Source: Dioscorea cayenensis subsp. rotundata (Eukaryota > Streptophyta > Magnoliopsida > Dioscoreales > Dioscoreaceae). Taken from it: 64,000 nucleotides of DNA. The position numbers and the translations under genes are program-made. Where the stretch lies: contig NC_052489.1 in the NCBI RefSeq assembly GCF_009730915.1, positions 30,745,916 to 30,809,915 on the forward strand. Reading direction: 5' to 3'. The notes under the pieces were generated by a model. That model made no database searches. It was not told the origin of the DNA and saw nothing but the letters and a program-made list of their open reading frames with translations. Below are positions 25,100-37,156 of the stretch, one piece after another (position 1 is the first letter of the stretch; every line of letters begins with the position of its first letter).

Positions 25100-25489
25100 T
25101 CAGTCGTCATAAGTGCGACACTCTTCAGTCTCAGGGTTATCATTGCAAAAGGTTTCAAAAGGATCCGTGGTCTTGAGCCGATCACGGGCGTGGCTGGCGG
25201 CGGCGCTCAGCTCCTCCACCTCGTCCCACGCGGCCGCGCACTCACCGCTCTCCGCATTCTCCTTGCATGTCTCCTTCGCCGCCTCGATGCTCGCCTTCAT
25301 CTTCTCCGATATGATCTCCGGCGTCGATGGTGGTTGCACGAAGGCCACCACGCCGCAGCTTCTTCGCCCTCTCGTCAGCTGCTTCCATGAGAGGTTTGCT
25401 CGCCGGAAGGTGGTCGAAGTGGGTTGGATCGGTGCCTCAGTGGCCGTCGAGGTGGAGGAGAGGCTGGTGCCGGTGAGAGTCGCCGCCAT
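25100..25489 (-). CDS. CP12: CP12, redox linker of the Calvin cycle
   Basis: A small, partly disordered stromal protein that, when oxidised in the dark, ties GAPDH and phosphoribulokinase into an inactive complex. It is intronless, 129 residues. The first 45-50 residues are a Ser/Thr/Arg-rich transit peptide. The mature part holds the N-terminal cysteine pair CKENAESGEC, the core AAWDEVEELSAAASHAR with AWD_VEEL, and the C-terminal pair in FCNDNPETEECRTYDD. Both pairs that form the regulatory disulfides are present. The last residue is Asp rather than the more usual Asn. A second in-frame reading is not needed. Confidence 0.96.
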   Translation of the reverse strand: MAATLTGTSLSSTSTATEAPIQPTSTTFRRANLSWKQLTRGRRSCGVVAFVQPPSTPEIISEKMKASIEAAKETCKENAESGECAAAWDEVEELSAAASHARDRLKTTDPFETFCNDNPETEECRTYDD

Positions 25490-25547
25490 GATACTCGGAG
25501 AGAGGCGTTGGAGAGAAGACGAGGCTTGGTTATTTTTTTTAAATATA

Positions 25548-25585
25548 CGAAGAGCTGGTGATTTAGGGACACATGTTTCTTATCT
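25548..25585 (-). promoter_or_regulatory. CP12 core promoter: TATA box and I-box-like GATAAG
   Basis: On the minus strand, TATATTTAAA (25548-25557) lies about 60 bp before the CP12 start, and GATAAG (25580-25585) just upstream is an I-box core common in light-regulated photosynthesis genes. The TATA position is right for this gene; the I-box role is inferred. Confidence 0.5.
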
Positions 25586-25619
25586 GGTATTGCCCAATGA
25601 GAGAATGCCATGTCAGCAT

Positions 25620-26715
25620 AAATCTAGTATTAAGACCGACACATTAGGCTAATGTAATCCGACATTTATCAATTAATTATTATTATTATGTTTTTATAAA
25701 AATATTATTTGTATCGATTTTTGTAGGCACTAGACAGTAGAGAAGTAACACACTGTCAGTTACTCCTCAATTGACCGTTGCTTTGTTTTAGCTTGTTTTT
25801 ATATGTATTTTTGAACAAAGTTTCATATGCTTGTTTATTTGCATTGCAATCAGTGAATGAATGCTGGTTCTCTCATTCAACAAGAGAGAAAACAGGTGAA
25901 ATTCATAAAGTTCATTTTGACATTTGTCGTGTGGTAAATAATTTAATAAATAGAATAAAAAATATTATAAAAACTATTACATTTTAATATATTTTTGAAA
26001 TATATACAATGAGTACACTACACCTAAATCGAACTCTTCAACAAAAACATTAATGATAATAGAATAACCTGATTTCAACAAATACAACAACTAAGACCAA
26101 TCTGAAATAAGAAAAAAAAAAACCATTGACTACTCGGTAAATATCCTAACGAAATAATCAAATGAAAAATGTTTCTTAAATTAATACAAATATAAACAAA
26201 TTTTAAATAATTTTATCTATTTATACAGTTTTTTTTTATTTTTTTTTATGGGACCATAGGATTGATAACCCACACACCCTAATTCATATCCTTTGATTCT
26301 GGAACCATAAAATACACTAGTTTTATTCTATCATATTTTAACACGTATCACATGTAATATTATTATATTTTTTCTATTATAATTGGGGATACATGTCATC
26401 ATGTTTTAATAAGCTAAAATTAAAATATTCCCTAATTCCAGAACCAGTGGCTATAAATTCCCCACACCCAACCAATGCTGAGAGTTAAACAATGGCTTGG
26501 AGAGGGGAGGAGTTACCATTTTTATATTTTTCTAAAAAGTAAGAGAATATTCTAGATACCAGTGATGGCGCTATTGTAATTAGCGGAAGAACAAGGGTCA
26601 GTTTCCTTTCATCTGAAGAGAAAGTAATAAATAAGAAGACCAGCACAAGTACAAATAAAACAAAAGACGAGTAGATAGAGAAAAGAAAAAGAAAGTATAA
26701 ATAAAAGAAGCAGAA
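25620..26715. other. Intergenic AT-rich spacer
   Basis: The spacer between the divergent CP12 and plant-specific small-gene starts. It is AT-rich with short A and T runs. The 120 bases before the plus-strand gene are purine-rich (AGAAAAGAAAAAGAAAG), a common plant 5' leader composition. No further gene or mobile element is recognised. Confidence 0.5.
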
Positions 26716-27356
26716 ATGTCAGAGCAGAGGAAGGAGAAGCTCTCGCTGGAAGGATACCTCTTCTTCGTCGAGACTCGTAACCGCCGCTGGTACTCTGTTG
26801 ATCAACTCAACCAGGTAAGCACTACTCCCCCATCATCATCATCATTATCATCATCATCTCCTTTCTTGTTTCCAACCAGGTCCTCTCCATGCACGGATTC
26901 TGCCGCTTTCGCACCAAGGTTCTTCTCCTCAAACCCTAGATTTTTTTTTTTTTTTTCAAAAAAAAGAAAAAAAAACATTTTTAAAATGATGAAATAACGG
27001 AGCAGAAGGCGATCATAGAGGCGTTGAAGCCGGTGGAGTTAATGGCGGCCTCGAGATCAACATTGGGAAAGAATAGGAGCATCACAGCCGTAGATGCAGG
27101 TCTGGAGCTCGAGGAGATCCAGGGAGACATTGCAGCCATTGGATGGGCCGAGTGCCCTTTGAGCTCCGTTCTAACCATCCCATCAAGCCCAACTGACGAG
27201 CCGATTAAGAAAAGGCCCATATCCATAGCTAACTGGGGAGCTAAGAAGAAGAGAAACAACAAGGCACCTCCCTCGCTGTTACCGGATGCGAATCCTTACC
27301 CGTTAGCAGTCTTATCGGATCTAGTTAACAATGACAACACTAATATTACTACTTAA
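26716..27356 (+). CDS. Plant-specific small protein, DUF7787-like
   Basis: Three exons are inferred: 26716-26814, 26880-26918 and 27006-27356, all joined in phase 0 at GT-AG sites (the second donor is GTTCTT). The product is about 162 residues. The N-terminal block EKLSLEGYLFFVETR, then SVDQLNQVLSMHGFCRF, and the later PVELMAASRSTL and LELEEIQGDIAAIGWAECPL resemble, from memory, a plant family annotated as DUF7787 (sometimes 'homeobox Hox-B3-like'), where a short domain is followed by a D-W/GW-x-EC motif. It has no known biochemical role. A basic patch KKKRNN near the C-terminus could be a nuclear signal. The second intron is only 87 bp and carries a long T run followed by an A run, which makes its exact acceptor less certain. 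The stop lies 17 bp from the POP1 stop on the other strand. Confidence 0.75.
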
Positions 27357-27373
27357 GTAGTAACATACCAATC

Positions 27374-30300
27374 TCAAATGAAGTCCAAGTCTTCTTTTTG
27401 CTGTTCCAAAACAATGGTTGCAAGGGCTCGTCTATAAGCAGTGGATCTGAGATTACGGACTAGCACAAAGATCTCAGGCCTGCTCTTCTTGTTCATGCTC
27501 CATTGTTGGTTTCTTAGTAGAGAAAGCAGTTTTGCTTCACAGTATGATACTGCTACTGGCTTGCCACTGTTTGTTTATATTAATATATGAGTCATGTGTT
27601 TTATTAAAAAGTAACATAATGTAATGTTATGTTAATATAAAAATATATATACCTCCTGCCAGGAACAAAGCCGGATGTGATGAAACCAATAGGCCATCTG
27701 TGTGTTTGAAAAGCTGTATTGTCACTTGGAAGATGCAGTTCCCATTTTCCTGAAACTTTCTGTGAAAAATATGATTTCAGAACACACTGGGGAATTTGCA
27801 GACCTTCCGTCTCCTCGTCAGATCTGCATTAATAGAGATCTTGTTATCATACATACAATGGGAGATAAGAATGATGAGTTTAGTTTAGTTTGAGAACCTT
27901 GATGTCCAATTAGATAAATCAGTAGGTGTTGGTGCACAAATGACTGCACCTTCTTCAAAGAAACCTTCTTTGAAAGCATGAAGGAGGACTCTAACAAAGC
28001 ATAGCTCACGGTCATAAGGCTTAAGGTTGGAGCATCTGGTGAGACAGCCAAACCAGTTTTCTTCAGTTGGGAGAGAAAGATCAGGAAACAAAAGCAAGTG
28101 TTTATCAGCTTTCTTTTCTATGTACTGACTCAAAGCATCGGATGTTCTTGGGATGAAGCCTTGAAAAGTTGGTGCAGCTTGCTCTGATGATGATGATGAT
28201 GATGATGATGATTCTAATAGCTCGGAAACTGGCTTCACCAATGTACCCTCAAGAACTGCTTCATGATCAGATTCTTGGCTCACTGGTGTTGAATGATCAT
28301 TAATGGTGCTCTGTCCTCTTTCAATAGTTGACAACACACAGGACCATGGGGGAGGTATTGGGACTTTTAAAGGTTGTGCAGCAGGAGGGCGAAGTTCAGC
28401 ATTTCTATCAGTTTCAATACACTTGGCAGCCATGGCTGATGAGTATGCTTCACAATCAGGAAAATCAAACGGAAAGGAGGGTAAACCGTTCTGCAAGAAA
28501 ATTTATTCTTGTGCATTATCACACAAACAGATTGAGCTAAAAAGTGAGTAGTGGTAGTGCGCAACCATGCAACTAGGTATGAAAAGTAAGAATGGCAAAA
28601 GATCGAAAACAAGGCAGGCAACTAGTAGGAAACTAGATATTGATGCCAAAAGATAAAATAAAATCAACATTGCTAGAGAAATACTCTAGCAGCTGATCAG
28701 GAAGAGAAATTGAAGAGAAAAAAGTTCTGATTTAGACATACTTACATTACATGCAACCCACCGCTTTTCTCTTATGCCGACAGCATGAGCCCCATTTGAG
28801 ACCAGGGCAAGCCAAAATACCTTAGCCCAACTCAGCGGAAGAATGATAGACCATCTGTTAACATCAAAACACGTATGAAAAAAAATTTTCTTTATGCTTT
28901 AAAAAACAGAACTCAGGTACAGGACAAACTCATGGTTTTGAAAAAGATACGAATAAAATTTGAAGATAGTAAGGCTGCAAGTAAAGAGGGATATAGAAAC
29001 TAAAATATTAGATTACCCTGCACTGATGTTTCCAATATCTTTATGCTTCAAAAGTAGAAGCGGGCATAATTGAAAAGAACCCTTTCTACAACCAGTTACT
29101 GGTGTCAGGTTGTCAGACTCATCAAGGCAAAATAACTCTAATCGCTTAAGATGCTTCTCCTCACAGAGGATATTTTCCTGTATTGGAGGACTCAACTTAT
29201 CATTTGAGCCCCACAAACCTTCACTATCAGAAAGAAAACCTCCGTTAGATCGAGGTTCCGACCAAAAAGAGGACAACAAATCTTCAGTATTGGCAGAGAT
29301 TTCAGTATTGGCATCTGTGACATTATCATGCTGCAAATTGTTCTCTTGTTTAGTAAAAGCTACTTCAGGTATGGACTCACTTCCTGTGGATGGTAAATCC
29401 CGGGGATCATAAACTTTCAAAGAAAAAACTGCATTGGATGGGAGATGCTCTGCATGATGCATAATGTATGATTTTTTAACTTGAGAAATGGGGTCCTCTA
29501 TTGAATTTGAGCATCTTGATGCAGCCTGATCAGACCTATCACAATATCTGTCATTATACTGAATATGCAGAGTGGAACAGAAGGAAAATCAACTTTTAAA
29601 TATTAGTGCAAAAGCTTTTAACATACTCAGGCGCAGGATGTAGCAGCTTTTTAATAGCTTGATTTGCGTTGGACCCAATAACTTCTAATTTGCCTAGGCG
29701 GCCAACAAGCGATGAACAACTAACAGTGACACCACTCCCATCCATCTGGAATATGAAATGGAAGGTAAAAATAACAACGAAATTCACCCAAGGCATCAAT
29801 ATTCTATTTAATTACAAGCCCTACTGAAAAAATCCCCACAAACCAAACCAAATTAAAGAATGAGGATAGAAAACTTAAAAACTCAGTTTTTAAAACTATG
29901 TTATATCTTCACAAGCAATGAAAGAGCTCAATAATTGTTAGCAACACGAAAGAAAGCAGTACCAAAAATAAACTTGGTGCAATATTTATTAAGTCTACAC
30001 AAATTACTCTATGAAGCAAGAGTTACAAGAATCTTATTGAACAACTAGGGATACATTAATGAGAACTTTTTGATAATATATATAAAAAATAGACTTGGTG
30101 TTATATTTATGAAGTCCACACGTCTTTTCCTAGGAAACAAGAGTAGCAAGACTCTTATAAAACAACTTGAGATCCATTAATGAGATCTTTTTGAGCATAT
30201 AATCAGGCAGATGAAGTTGTCTATGGCAAATGCATCATTCAAAAGGAAGCCACAGACAGGCACTAATTCCTTGTTAAAATAAGAGGGAGAGTGAAGAAGA

Positions 30301-31975
30301 AGAACACAGGCAGATGAAGTTGTCTATGGCAAATGCATCATTCAAAAGGAAGCCACAGACAGGCACTAATTCCTTGTTAAAATAAGAGGGAGAGTGAAGA
30401 AGAAGAAGAAGCACATATTTGAAAAGATGGAGAGCAAAGATTCCTTATGGAAGTAATATACTGCAAAATCAGTCAAAAAAAAATATAGCATAAAACAAAA
30501 ATTGGAGAGCTTACTTATACATACCAGCTTTTGACATGCAGATGTCAGAGCATCAAATCCTTCATTAAAAGCTGCAGCATGAATCCATATCCACAGTTGT
30601 CGGTCAGATAAATTACTGTGGCTATTTTCATCAGGTATGCTACAGTGACCAGAATTATGATCTTGTTCAACACAAATGTGCGCATTGCCCCTATCAAATG
30701 GCCGCCACATGTACATCACTGGAGCAATCAATCGAGACAGATGGGTTCCAACATGATAAAGCTACAGTTATAGGGTTAAAGTCATCAACTATCTATTGAA
30801 GTCACTCTTAAAGACAACACTGCAACTTAAGAACATCTTACCATTGCATTGCCATAACAGACTCCATAAGCAATGGGCTTGTATAGCTTCTTCCAATCAT
30901 CTGAGAGCGAGGGCAATAAGACCATCTTCAAAACAGACAATATGGAATCCTGTGGCAACAATAAGCACATATGCATCAAAAAGAGATTTTGATACTTCAG
31001 ATAATTCAAATGCTTTCATCTTAGGGCGGAGAAATATTTCATTCTGTGCATTAGCAGTTGCATCGCCCATGCTATGTAGTTCACTTGAACACAGTGCACT
31101 GAAACAAGAAAATAAAGACTGAAGAATGAAAGCCCTTGCCTCTGGACCATCCAATTGGATAGGAGAGCAATAGCTAGCATCATGTACAAGTGTTCCAGAT
31201 TTCAAACACTTCAAGATAGACCTCGAGCCTCTTCCTCTGTAAACGAAAAGCACAACCCAAACACATCAGCAAATCATCCTACACTGCATACAATAATCAA
31301 AAGTAACACTTCACCTTCGGACTAAAAATGTTATGGTCCTAGAATACCAAAGCTTCAAAGTTTAACAATAGTAAAGAGACAAGAAAGGGCAGTAAGGCAC
31401 TGATGACAAGCAATAAAAACACTAAAATTAGGAGGTTAGTGGAACTCCATCAAAACCCTAAAACAAAATAAAAGAATACCAATGCAAAACTAAAATTTTC
31501 ACACTCAAAAGAAACCCGAGATCACCAAAAGAGTTCATCACCTGCCTCGCAGACCAAGTGGAAGGTAAAAACCCCACAGCTTCACCATCGTGAACCGCTT
31601 CGCATGCCACAGATGAGTTCTTAGCCTCTTCGTCCCATCTCCAGAAACACAAAATCCTGTCAACGGATTCCTCTGAAGTTCAGCCCTCCGACGAGCCCGC
31701 CTGGAGACCTTCTTCCCGCCATCCTCCGCCTCGCCGCCATCTACCGTTTTCCGCCGTTTCCGGCGCCGATTCTTTGCGACCAGGTGTCCCGTCGTTCTCC
31801 TTCGCTTCTCACGCTGGATCCGGAAGCCATGTCCAAGCCGACCGGCGATAATTTCGTGCAGCGATTCGAGCTCCGGTGCTCGGCATTCTGCAAATTTCTG
31901 GACGTTTAGGGTTCGAGGAGGAGGAGGAGCAGCTGAGGCGGAGATCGGAGATGGCTTGCTCCGATTGGAAGCCAT
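27374..31975 (-). CDS. POP1: POP1, protein subunit of RNase P and RNase MRP
   Basis: POP1 is the large protein of nuclear RNase P/MRP, needed for 5' processing of tRNA and for rRNA maturation. The start at 31975 opens a basic N-terminus: LNVQKFAECRAPELESLHEI, a Lys/Arg-rich block, then THLWHAKRFTMVKLWGFYLP (the POP1 signature LxTHxWHAKRF). Later exons encode GRGSRSILKCLKSGTLVHDA, APVMYMWRP, LWIWIHAAAF, RWSIILPLSWAKVFWLALV (POPLD domain), FPCD-like FDFPDCEAY, ENWFGCLTRCSNL and, at the C-terminus, RPEIFVLVRNLRSTAYRRAL ending at 27376-27374. A Ser run from a GAT microsatellite lies in the linker exon. One junction near 31010-30951 needs a very short intron of about 57 bp or is a frameshift. Everything else is in order. 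Confidence 0.92.
28185..28212. repeat. Coding GAT/TGA trinucleotide microsatellite
   Basis: About nine tandem TGA units on the plus strand, read as TCA/Ser codons on the minus strand, give a run of Ser in POP1 (LLES then about nine Ser, then EQAAP). It lies in a low-complexity linker, so length changes keep the frame. Confidence 0.85.
29966..30203. repeat. Imperfect tandem duplication, period 121 bp
   Basis: In a POP1 intron, ACTTGGTG starts at 29972 and at 30093, followed in both copies by ATATTTAT-AAGTC-ACAC, AAGAGT, AAACAACT-like and CATTAATGAGA-CTTTTTGA. It is clearly diverged and so older than the 103-bp duplication next to it. Confidence 0.7.
30204..30409. repeat. Near-perfect tandem duplication, period 103 bp
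   Basis: Two head-to-tail copies start at 30204 and 30307 with CAGGCAGATGAAGTTGTC and end in GAGTGAAGAAGAAGAA. By eye the copies are identical apart from the terminal GAA run, so this is a very recent duplication. It lies in the same POP1 intron as the older 121-bp duplication. Confidence 0.9.
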
Positions 31976-33438
31976 TGAAAAAGCTCGAACAAGGACGAAG
32001 AGAGGGAAACAAGAGAGAAGAAAGGCAGCGGCGATTCGTGAAAACGGGAGTGATATATATATATATATATATATATAGGAATAGGCTTTGGGTTTAGGAG
32101 GCCAAATGTTATCGGATTCGGGTATGATGATTTAGATCCGTTTTAACTGGTAAAAATAAGTAGGTTGAAATTTTGATGCCTTAAAAGGTAAGTTTGGATT
32201 GGGTGAAAATATTATTGGATGCGAGTAATAATGTTGATCCATTCTAATTTCTATAGTTATTTACTGAGGGAATAATTGAATATAACTGAATATGATAATC
32301 GGATTCGGGTAATGATGTAGATCCGTTAGAGAGATCGGATTGAGGGTAGAGGGGAAATTAGGATCCGGATCCGGATTTTTATAGGATTCGGGTGCTGATG
32401 TATATTCGTCCTAACGGGTATGTGATTATGTAAATCCGTTTTAATGGCCAGATGCAGAGAGAGTATAAAATTTGCATTCAGGTAATCTTATTTTTAGTTC
32501 GATAGAATTTAATATATCCAATATGAAATATATAATAAGCAAGTGATTATATAAAAAATATATATTTTGAATTAAAAAAAATTAAAAACCATTGAGATTT
32601 TCCTCTTACATCCACATAATTCAAAATTATAAGATTTTAAACATTACCATGTACTATCACTAGTTAAAAAACAGGAAACTTTAAACCAATGATAAAGAAT
32701 AGAGAGACTTCACAGCACATGATACTATAATGGACTGAAACAAATTACTGAAGCCAAAGAATGAGTTACCAGTTTAAAACAAATAATAAATTTAAACCAA
32801 AGTGAAATAATAAAATTCGGGATATTGTACTAATAAATCTGAGAGAAATGAAAGTACCTCAATCTACCAAATTTAGAACAATTCAATCTTTCATTGCTTG
32901 GTTTATATTAAATTGGAAGAAAATAAGAAACATGTAATTGTTCACATGTCCTGACAGCAAACTGCTGAACTTTCTGATAATGTATCTCCAAGCCACACTA
33001 CCATCACCAAAAATAACAGAAAGGTATACTAATTCACAACAGTAAAAAAAACTAGTTAAATCCCTAATAACCAACTGTTTTCCATTGCGAATTAATAGTG
33101 ACAATAGTACCTATAATGGCAGTTCAGCAAATGGTGGCAAAAGATATGTTCAAGTACCATGGTTTGCAGTTATGAAAAATTGAAAGCATGACATGAATGT
33201 CAACATTACTATCTATAGCTGTATCAGCAGAAGACTTTAAACTATGTTAAAGAAATGAAAATTTGAAGATTCACTTCACAATCCATCATATTATCTGGGC
33301 CGGGACGATGCATCTTTTCATTTGAATGGAAGTGTCACAATGATCTTCGATGCAAACCACATACACGGGGAACGGCATCAACCAATTTCCCTTGTAGGGT
33401 TTGAAGCCTGCAGAAGGTGAGACCATCAAGTGTACAAA
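31976..33438. other. POP1 upstream region with repeated GGATTCGGGT units, then 3' flank
   Basis: Immediately upstream of POP1 is a TA repeat (32053-32076). From 32114 to 32430 the unit GGATTCGGGT followed about 10 bases later by GATCCGTT-like sequence is present three times (32114, 32301, 32394), with further diverged copies between. Beyond 32480 it is AT-rich spacer and 3' flank of the next minus-strand gene, without features. Confidence 0.6.
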
Positions 33439-36400
33439 TCAATGGAGCAAAACCGTCGGATTTTCAAATGCTACTGATGCCGGGGTTTGATCAGAAGCAT
33501 TTGGAGGCATCTGAAACCTCCAAAACTTTGTCACATGAGCTCCAGCATCAAACTTAGCTCTAGATAGAAGCTTCTGTCCTTTCCAGCTTTCCGGTGATTT
33601 CGGTGCATAGAAGAAAATCTGTACTGACCATTAATACATTTTGACACTATAATTACTACAAAATCCAACAAAACCAGATGACTGATCAAATATTATGCAT
33701 TATTGAGAGCTTTTGCTGAACCTAATTATCATATATCAACAGGTGAGAAGAAGATCAACAGATAAACTACAATTGCTTCCATTGATGTGAAAGCAACGTT
33801 TCTATTATGAACATAAAATACATACAGCTTGCATAGTTGGTCTAGTGGCAATGACTAGCAAGGGTCTTCTGCATAAGAAAATGATTTCACCTTTCTGTAG
33901 TAAAAAACGAGACACACCTAAAACTGAATTAGAAAATGCTCTACACGTAAAACTGAATTAGAAAATGCTCTATGTACCAGTTGCTTCATGACAAACTTCA
34001 ATCAATAAGATTTGCAAGAATTTATCAATCTATCAGACATAAACCAAGAGACGAGGTTGGACATATAGGCTGGAGCTTCAAGGGGGCAAGGCTATTGATT
34101 ATGAATAAATTAACAAATAATTTTTGTTTCTAGTGAGCCATGAACAGAAGATCACTCAGTTAATCTTGTTTTGCTGGTATCTTATGCCATGGTGCATAAT
34201 TCTACAAATGGAAAAAAAATAACAAAATCCTCAATGCTGCTGAAAATAGAGGGATTTTAAACAGTGAAATGCCACCACACGCTTCCACAAAGACTTCCAA
34301 AGTCATATACGGTACATATTTTATTTTGCACAAGAAAGAAAACTCTGCAGGATTTAATGATTATGATCCAGGACATAATATTCTAATCCTGGAAATTAAT
34401 GAAAACTGACTACCATTTTTATGATTTCAATCCAATATACTGCCTGTGTGCAATCAAGAGACAATATGTACCTGATACACAACCAAGTTTTTTCCTGAAC
34501 ACTTCATGCAGCATTTTTCCAGTATGTATCAACAAATCTACACCAGTTAAAACTTACCTGAATATTCTTCTGATCATCTGAAACCGCCATACTAAGCTGA
34601 GTTACGTCAATTAAAAATTCAATCTCATAAAAATCAAGACATCCAAAATCTTTTGACAGTATAGCCAACTGAGCGCGTTGCTCTTTCCAATTAAAAAAGC
34701 AACTACTGTAATGAATATCACCTAACAGAACCAAAGTCTCAACTTGAAATAGGATTCAGTACACTAGCTTAACAACTTGTCATTGTTAGTTATAAAGAGA
34801 CCTATGTTAACTCCAGAGACAATTTATATAGAATCAATCCATAGGCCATTTGACAATGAAACAAGTGGGGGAAATTTAAAAAAATAATTAAAAACAATTA
34901 TGATATGTCTACTAAAAGACTAAAATTGTACGGTCCAATAACAACAAGAAGCTTTTATGAAAAAAAAAAACATTGTTGTAACATTTGCTTTGTTTATCCC
35001 ATAAATTTGCATCCTTGTGAACATTAGGCATATTACACGTACTACAAAATTAGAACTGATGGATATGAAGCAGTTGTAAGATATCCCGTCCCTCACAAAT
35101 GCTTTCGCGAATACCTTTTTGAGGGTTGATTATGAATGGCATAATTATCTCCATGCTTGTCAAAAAATAAAGGCTATCACCAATATCAAATGGGCAAATC
35201 TATAAACAAGACACAAAAGTATATTGATGCAGGGCATTGAACTTGGTTTCCGCAAATTTACCTCTCCTTCCCAACTATTCCAAGATATGCTAACCCCCTT
35301 TTTGTGCCCCAAAGCCATTATTTCAGGCTTCTTCATCCCAAAATTGCGCTGGACTACTGTAGGGTATCCACTGGAATCAATCTCTTCAAATCCTTCAGCT
35401 AGCAACTTTTTCCTAGCATTACTCAACAAGTGGTCATAAAAAAACTTCTGACAACAAGGAGAATTCTTGTCAACTTGATCAATTCCATGTTTTGAGTTCT
35501 ATCTAGGAGGCAATTGATCACGACATAATCGCTTTTCACCATTTTCAGCACAATGTCATAGTACCTTAGGATGGTTCCAGGGACTCATTTCACCGTGAAC
35601 AATCTTTACAGTGTAAATAGAGCTTTCTCCAACACTAAAGGTTATTATTGTCATAGTCCCGGCATTTTGCATTAGATGAACGGGGGCCCTTTCTATAGGT
35701 TGACTGATGGAAATCAACGCCACAGTAAATGGTAGAACCATCCAAGCTATTCTTTGAGGGAATCACAACAATAATTTGAAGTCTATTGTGGCCCATTTAC
35801 TTTTCACCCGATCTCCATGATCTGGTGAGCTCGCTCTTTCGCCTGTGCCAGTGTTACACCTACCCCTTTCATGACAAAGTGGTGTTCATCCTCCGTATTC
35901 TTTTTCATCCATAAGTAATCATCTTTCTCTATAAAGGACATAGCATCTGGATTCTGATGCATCTTGCCAGCCAAATTTTGATTCTGATCACAACTCCCCA
36001 AGACATATAATTCAGCATCACATTGAGTTTTTTCCTCACTACCATATTTGCCTCCTCTCAGCTGGATGATACAACCATGAGCAAAATCTTTCACCATATT
36101 TGTATGAGTTTTTCTTGCATACTCATTAGAAAGATATCATTCTGACATGTTTAACTCGAGGCCAAGAATCTGAGTTCAAAGATGTCCTTTTAGGAGTATA
36201 AGGTGCTTCCAAATAAGGAAAACTATCTTCAGATGTTTCAGAGTTAATCTCAAAGCCAGAACAGATGGGACAGTAGAAAACTTCATTTCCAAAACTGGAT
36301 TCAGCTTCAGCCATGCCACTTGTCTCCTCGGATTTTTGTCACTGCCTTCACCAGCATCAAGTGCAATAATCATAGAAACATTATTTTTCACCTTCTGATG

Positions 36401-37156
36401 GCTGTATTCCACAAACTTAGTAAATTCTTCAGATATTTGTCCTTCATGTTCCACAGATAATGAGCTCTACATGGCATTAGCAGTAAGAACACATCACGAT
36501 CATATCAATGCTACATATCAGGATCATATATGGAAGTAAGCTGTAAGCATATCTATCTCAAGTAAATTGATCCCCATTGTTCAATCATTTAAGGAGTTTT
36601 TTTTATTTTTCTTTTCATTTGTGAAGAGAGTTCTGGTTGTGAATAAATGTAGCTTCCCTATAACGAGTGCAAATAAACACAAAGACAACCTTCTAAAAGC
36701 AAGGCAAACTAAAGTGCTGCTAAGAATAAACAAGCATATCAAGATATCAAGACCACACAAACTCAATTGCATTTCAGAAACGGTAACAGAATCATCATGT
36801 ACTCAGGCACCATTTCTCAATATTCATTCAGAAAAAAAAAAAAAAGCGATAAAGCCAACAACTTTAGAACTAAAAAAGCGAAAGAAAGCAATTATCAGCA
36901 AATGGCTTTCACGCAATGCAAAAGATCATCTTCATACCTCGCCAAAGATCAATGACGGCATCTAATCGTAACCCACGTCCTCCTCGTTCCACCGCTCAGC
37001 CGTTTCAGAATATAAAGACTTCGAGCGTTTCCATTCATTCGAAACTATAGGGATATCCTTCAAAAAGTTGGTGCTGAATCAATCCGGCTCCACACCGACA
37101 GACTGATACTTCAGACAACCATCAAGGTCACCATAAAGTTCGGGGCATTCATCCAT
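33439..37156 (-). pseudogene. Unrecognised gene, 5' half disrupted, 3' half open
   Basis: Exons joined by good GT-AG sites encode a protein I cannot name. The first exon reads MDECPELYGDLDGCLKYQSV, then meets TGA (near 37079), continues protein-like (KDIPIVSNEWKRSKSLYSE), meets TAG (near 36964), then MPSLIFGE and a donor. Both stops could be Trp codons changed by one G-to-A. The second exon (from about 36469) holds EFTKFVEYSHQKVKNNVSM, shifts frame near 36330 (DKNP to EETSGMAEA), gives NEVFYCPICSGFEINSET with a CPxC pair, and shifts again near 36140. From about 36115 on, everything is open: KDFAHGCIIQLRGGKYG, VMKGVGVTLAQAKERAHQIM, FYDHLLSNARKKLLAEGFEE, FYEIEFLIDVTQLSMA, and the last exon IFFYAPKSPESWKGQKLLSR to a stop at 33441-33439. 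This is either a decaying gene, a gene with a later start, or a poorly assembled 5' half. Confidence 0.6.

Noticed and set aside
26716-26997. Unspliced 93-codon reading of the DUF7787-like gene start
   Set aside because: After residue 33 it runs through a splice donor into Ser and Phe/Lys low complexity; the spliced three-exon model matches the family better.
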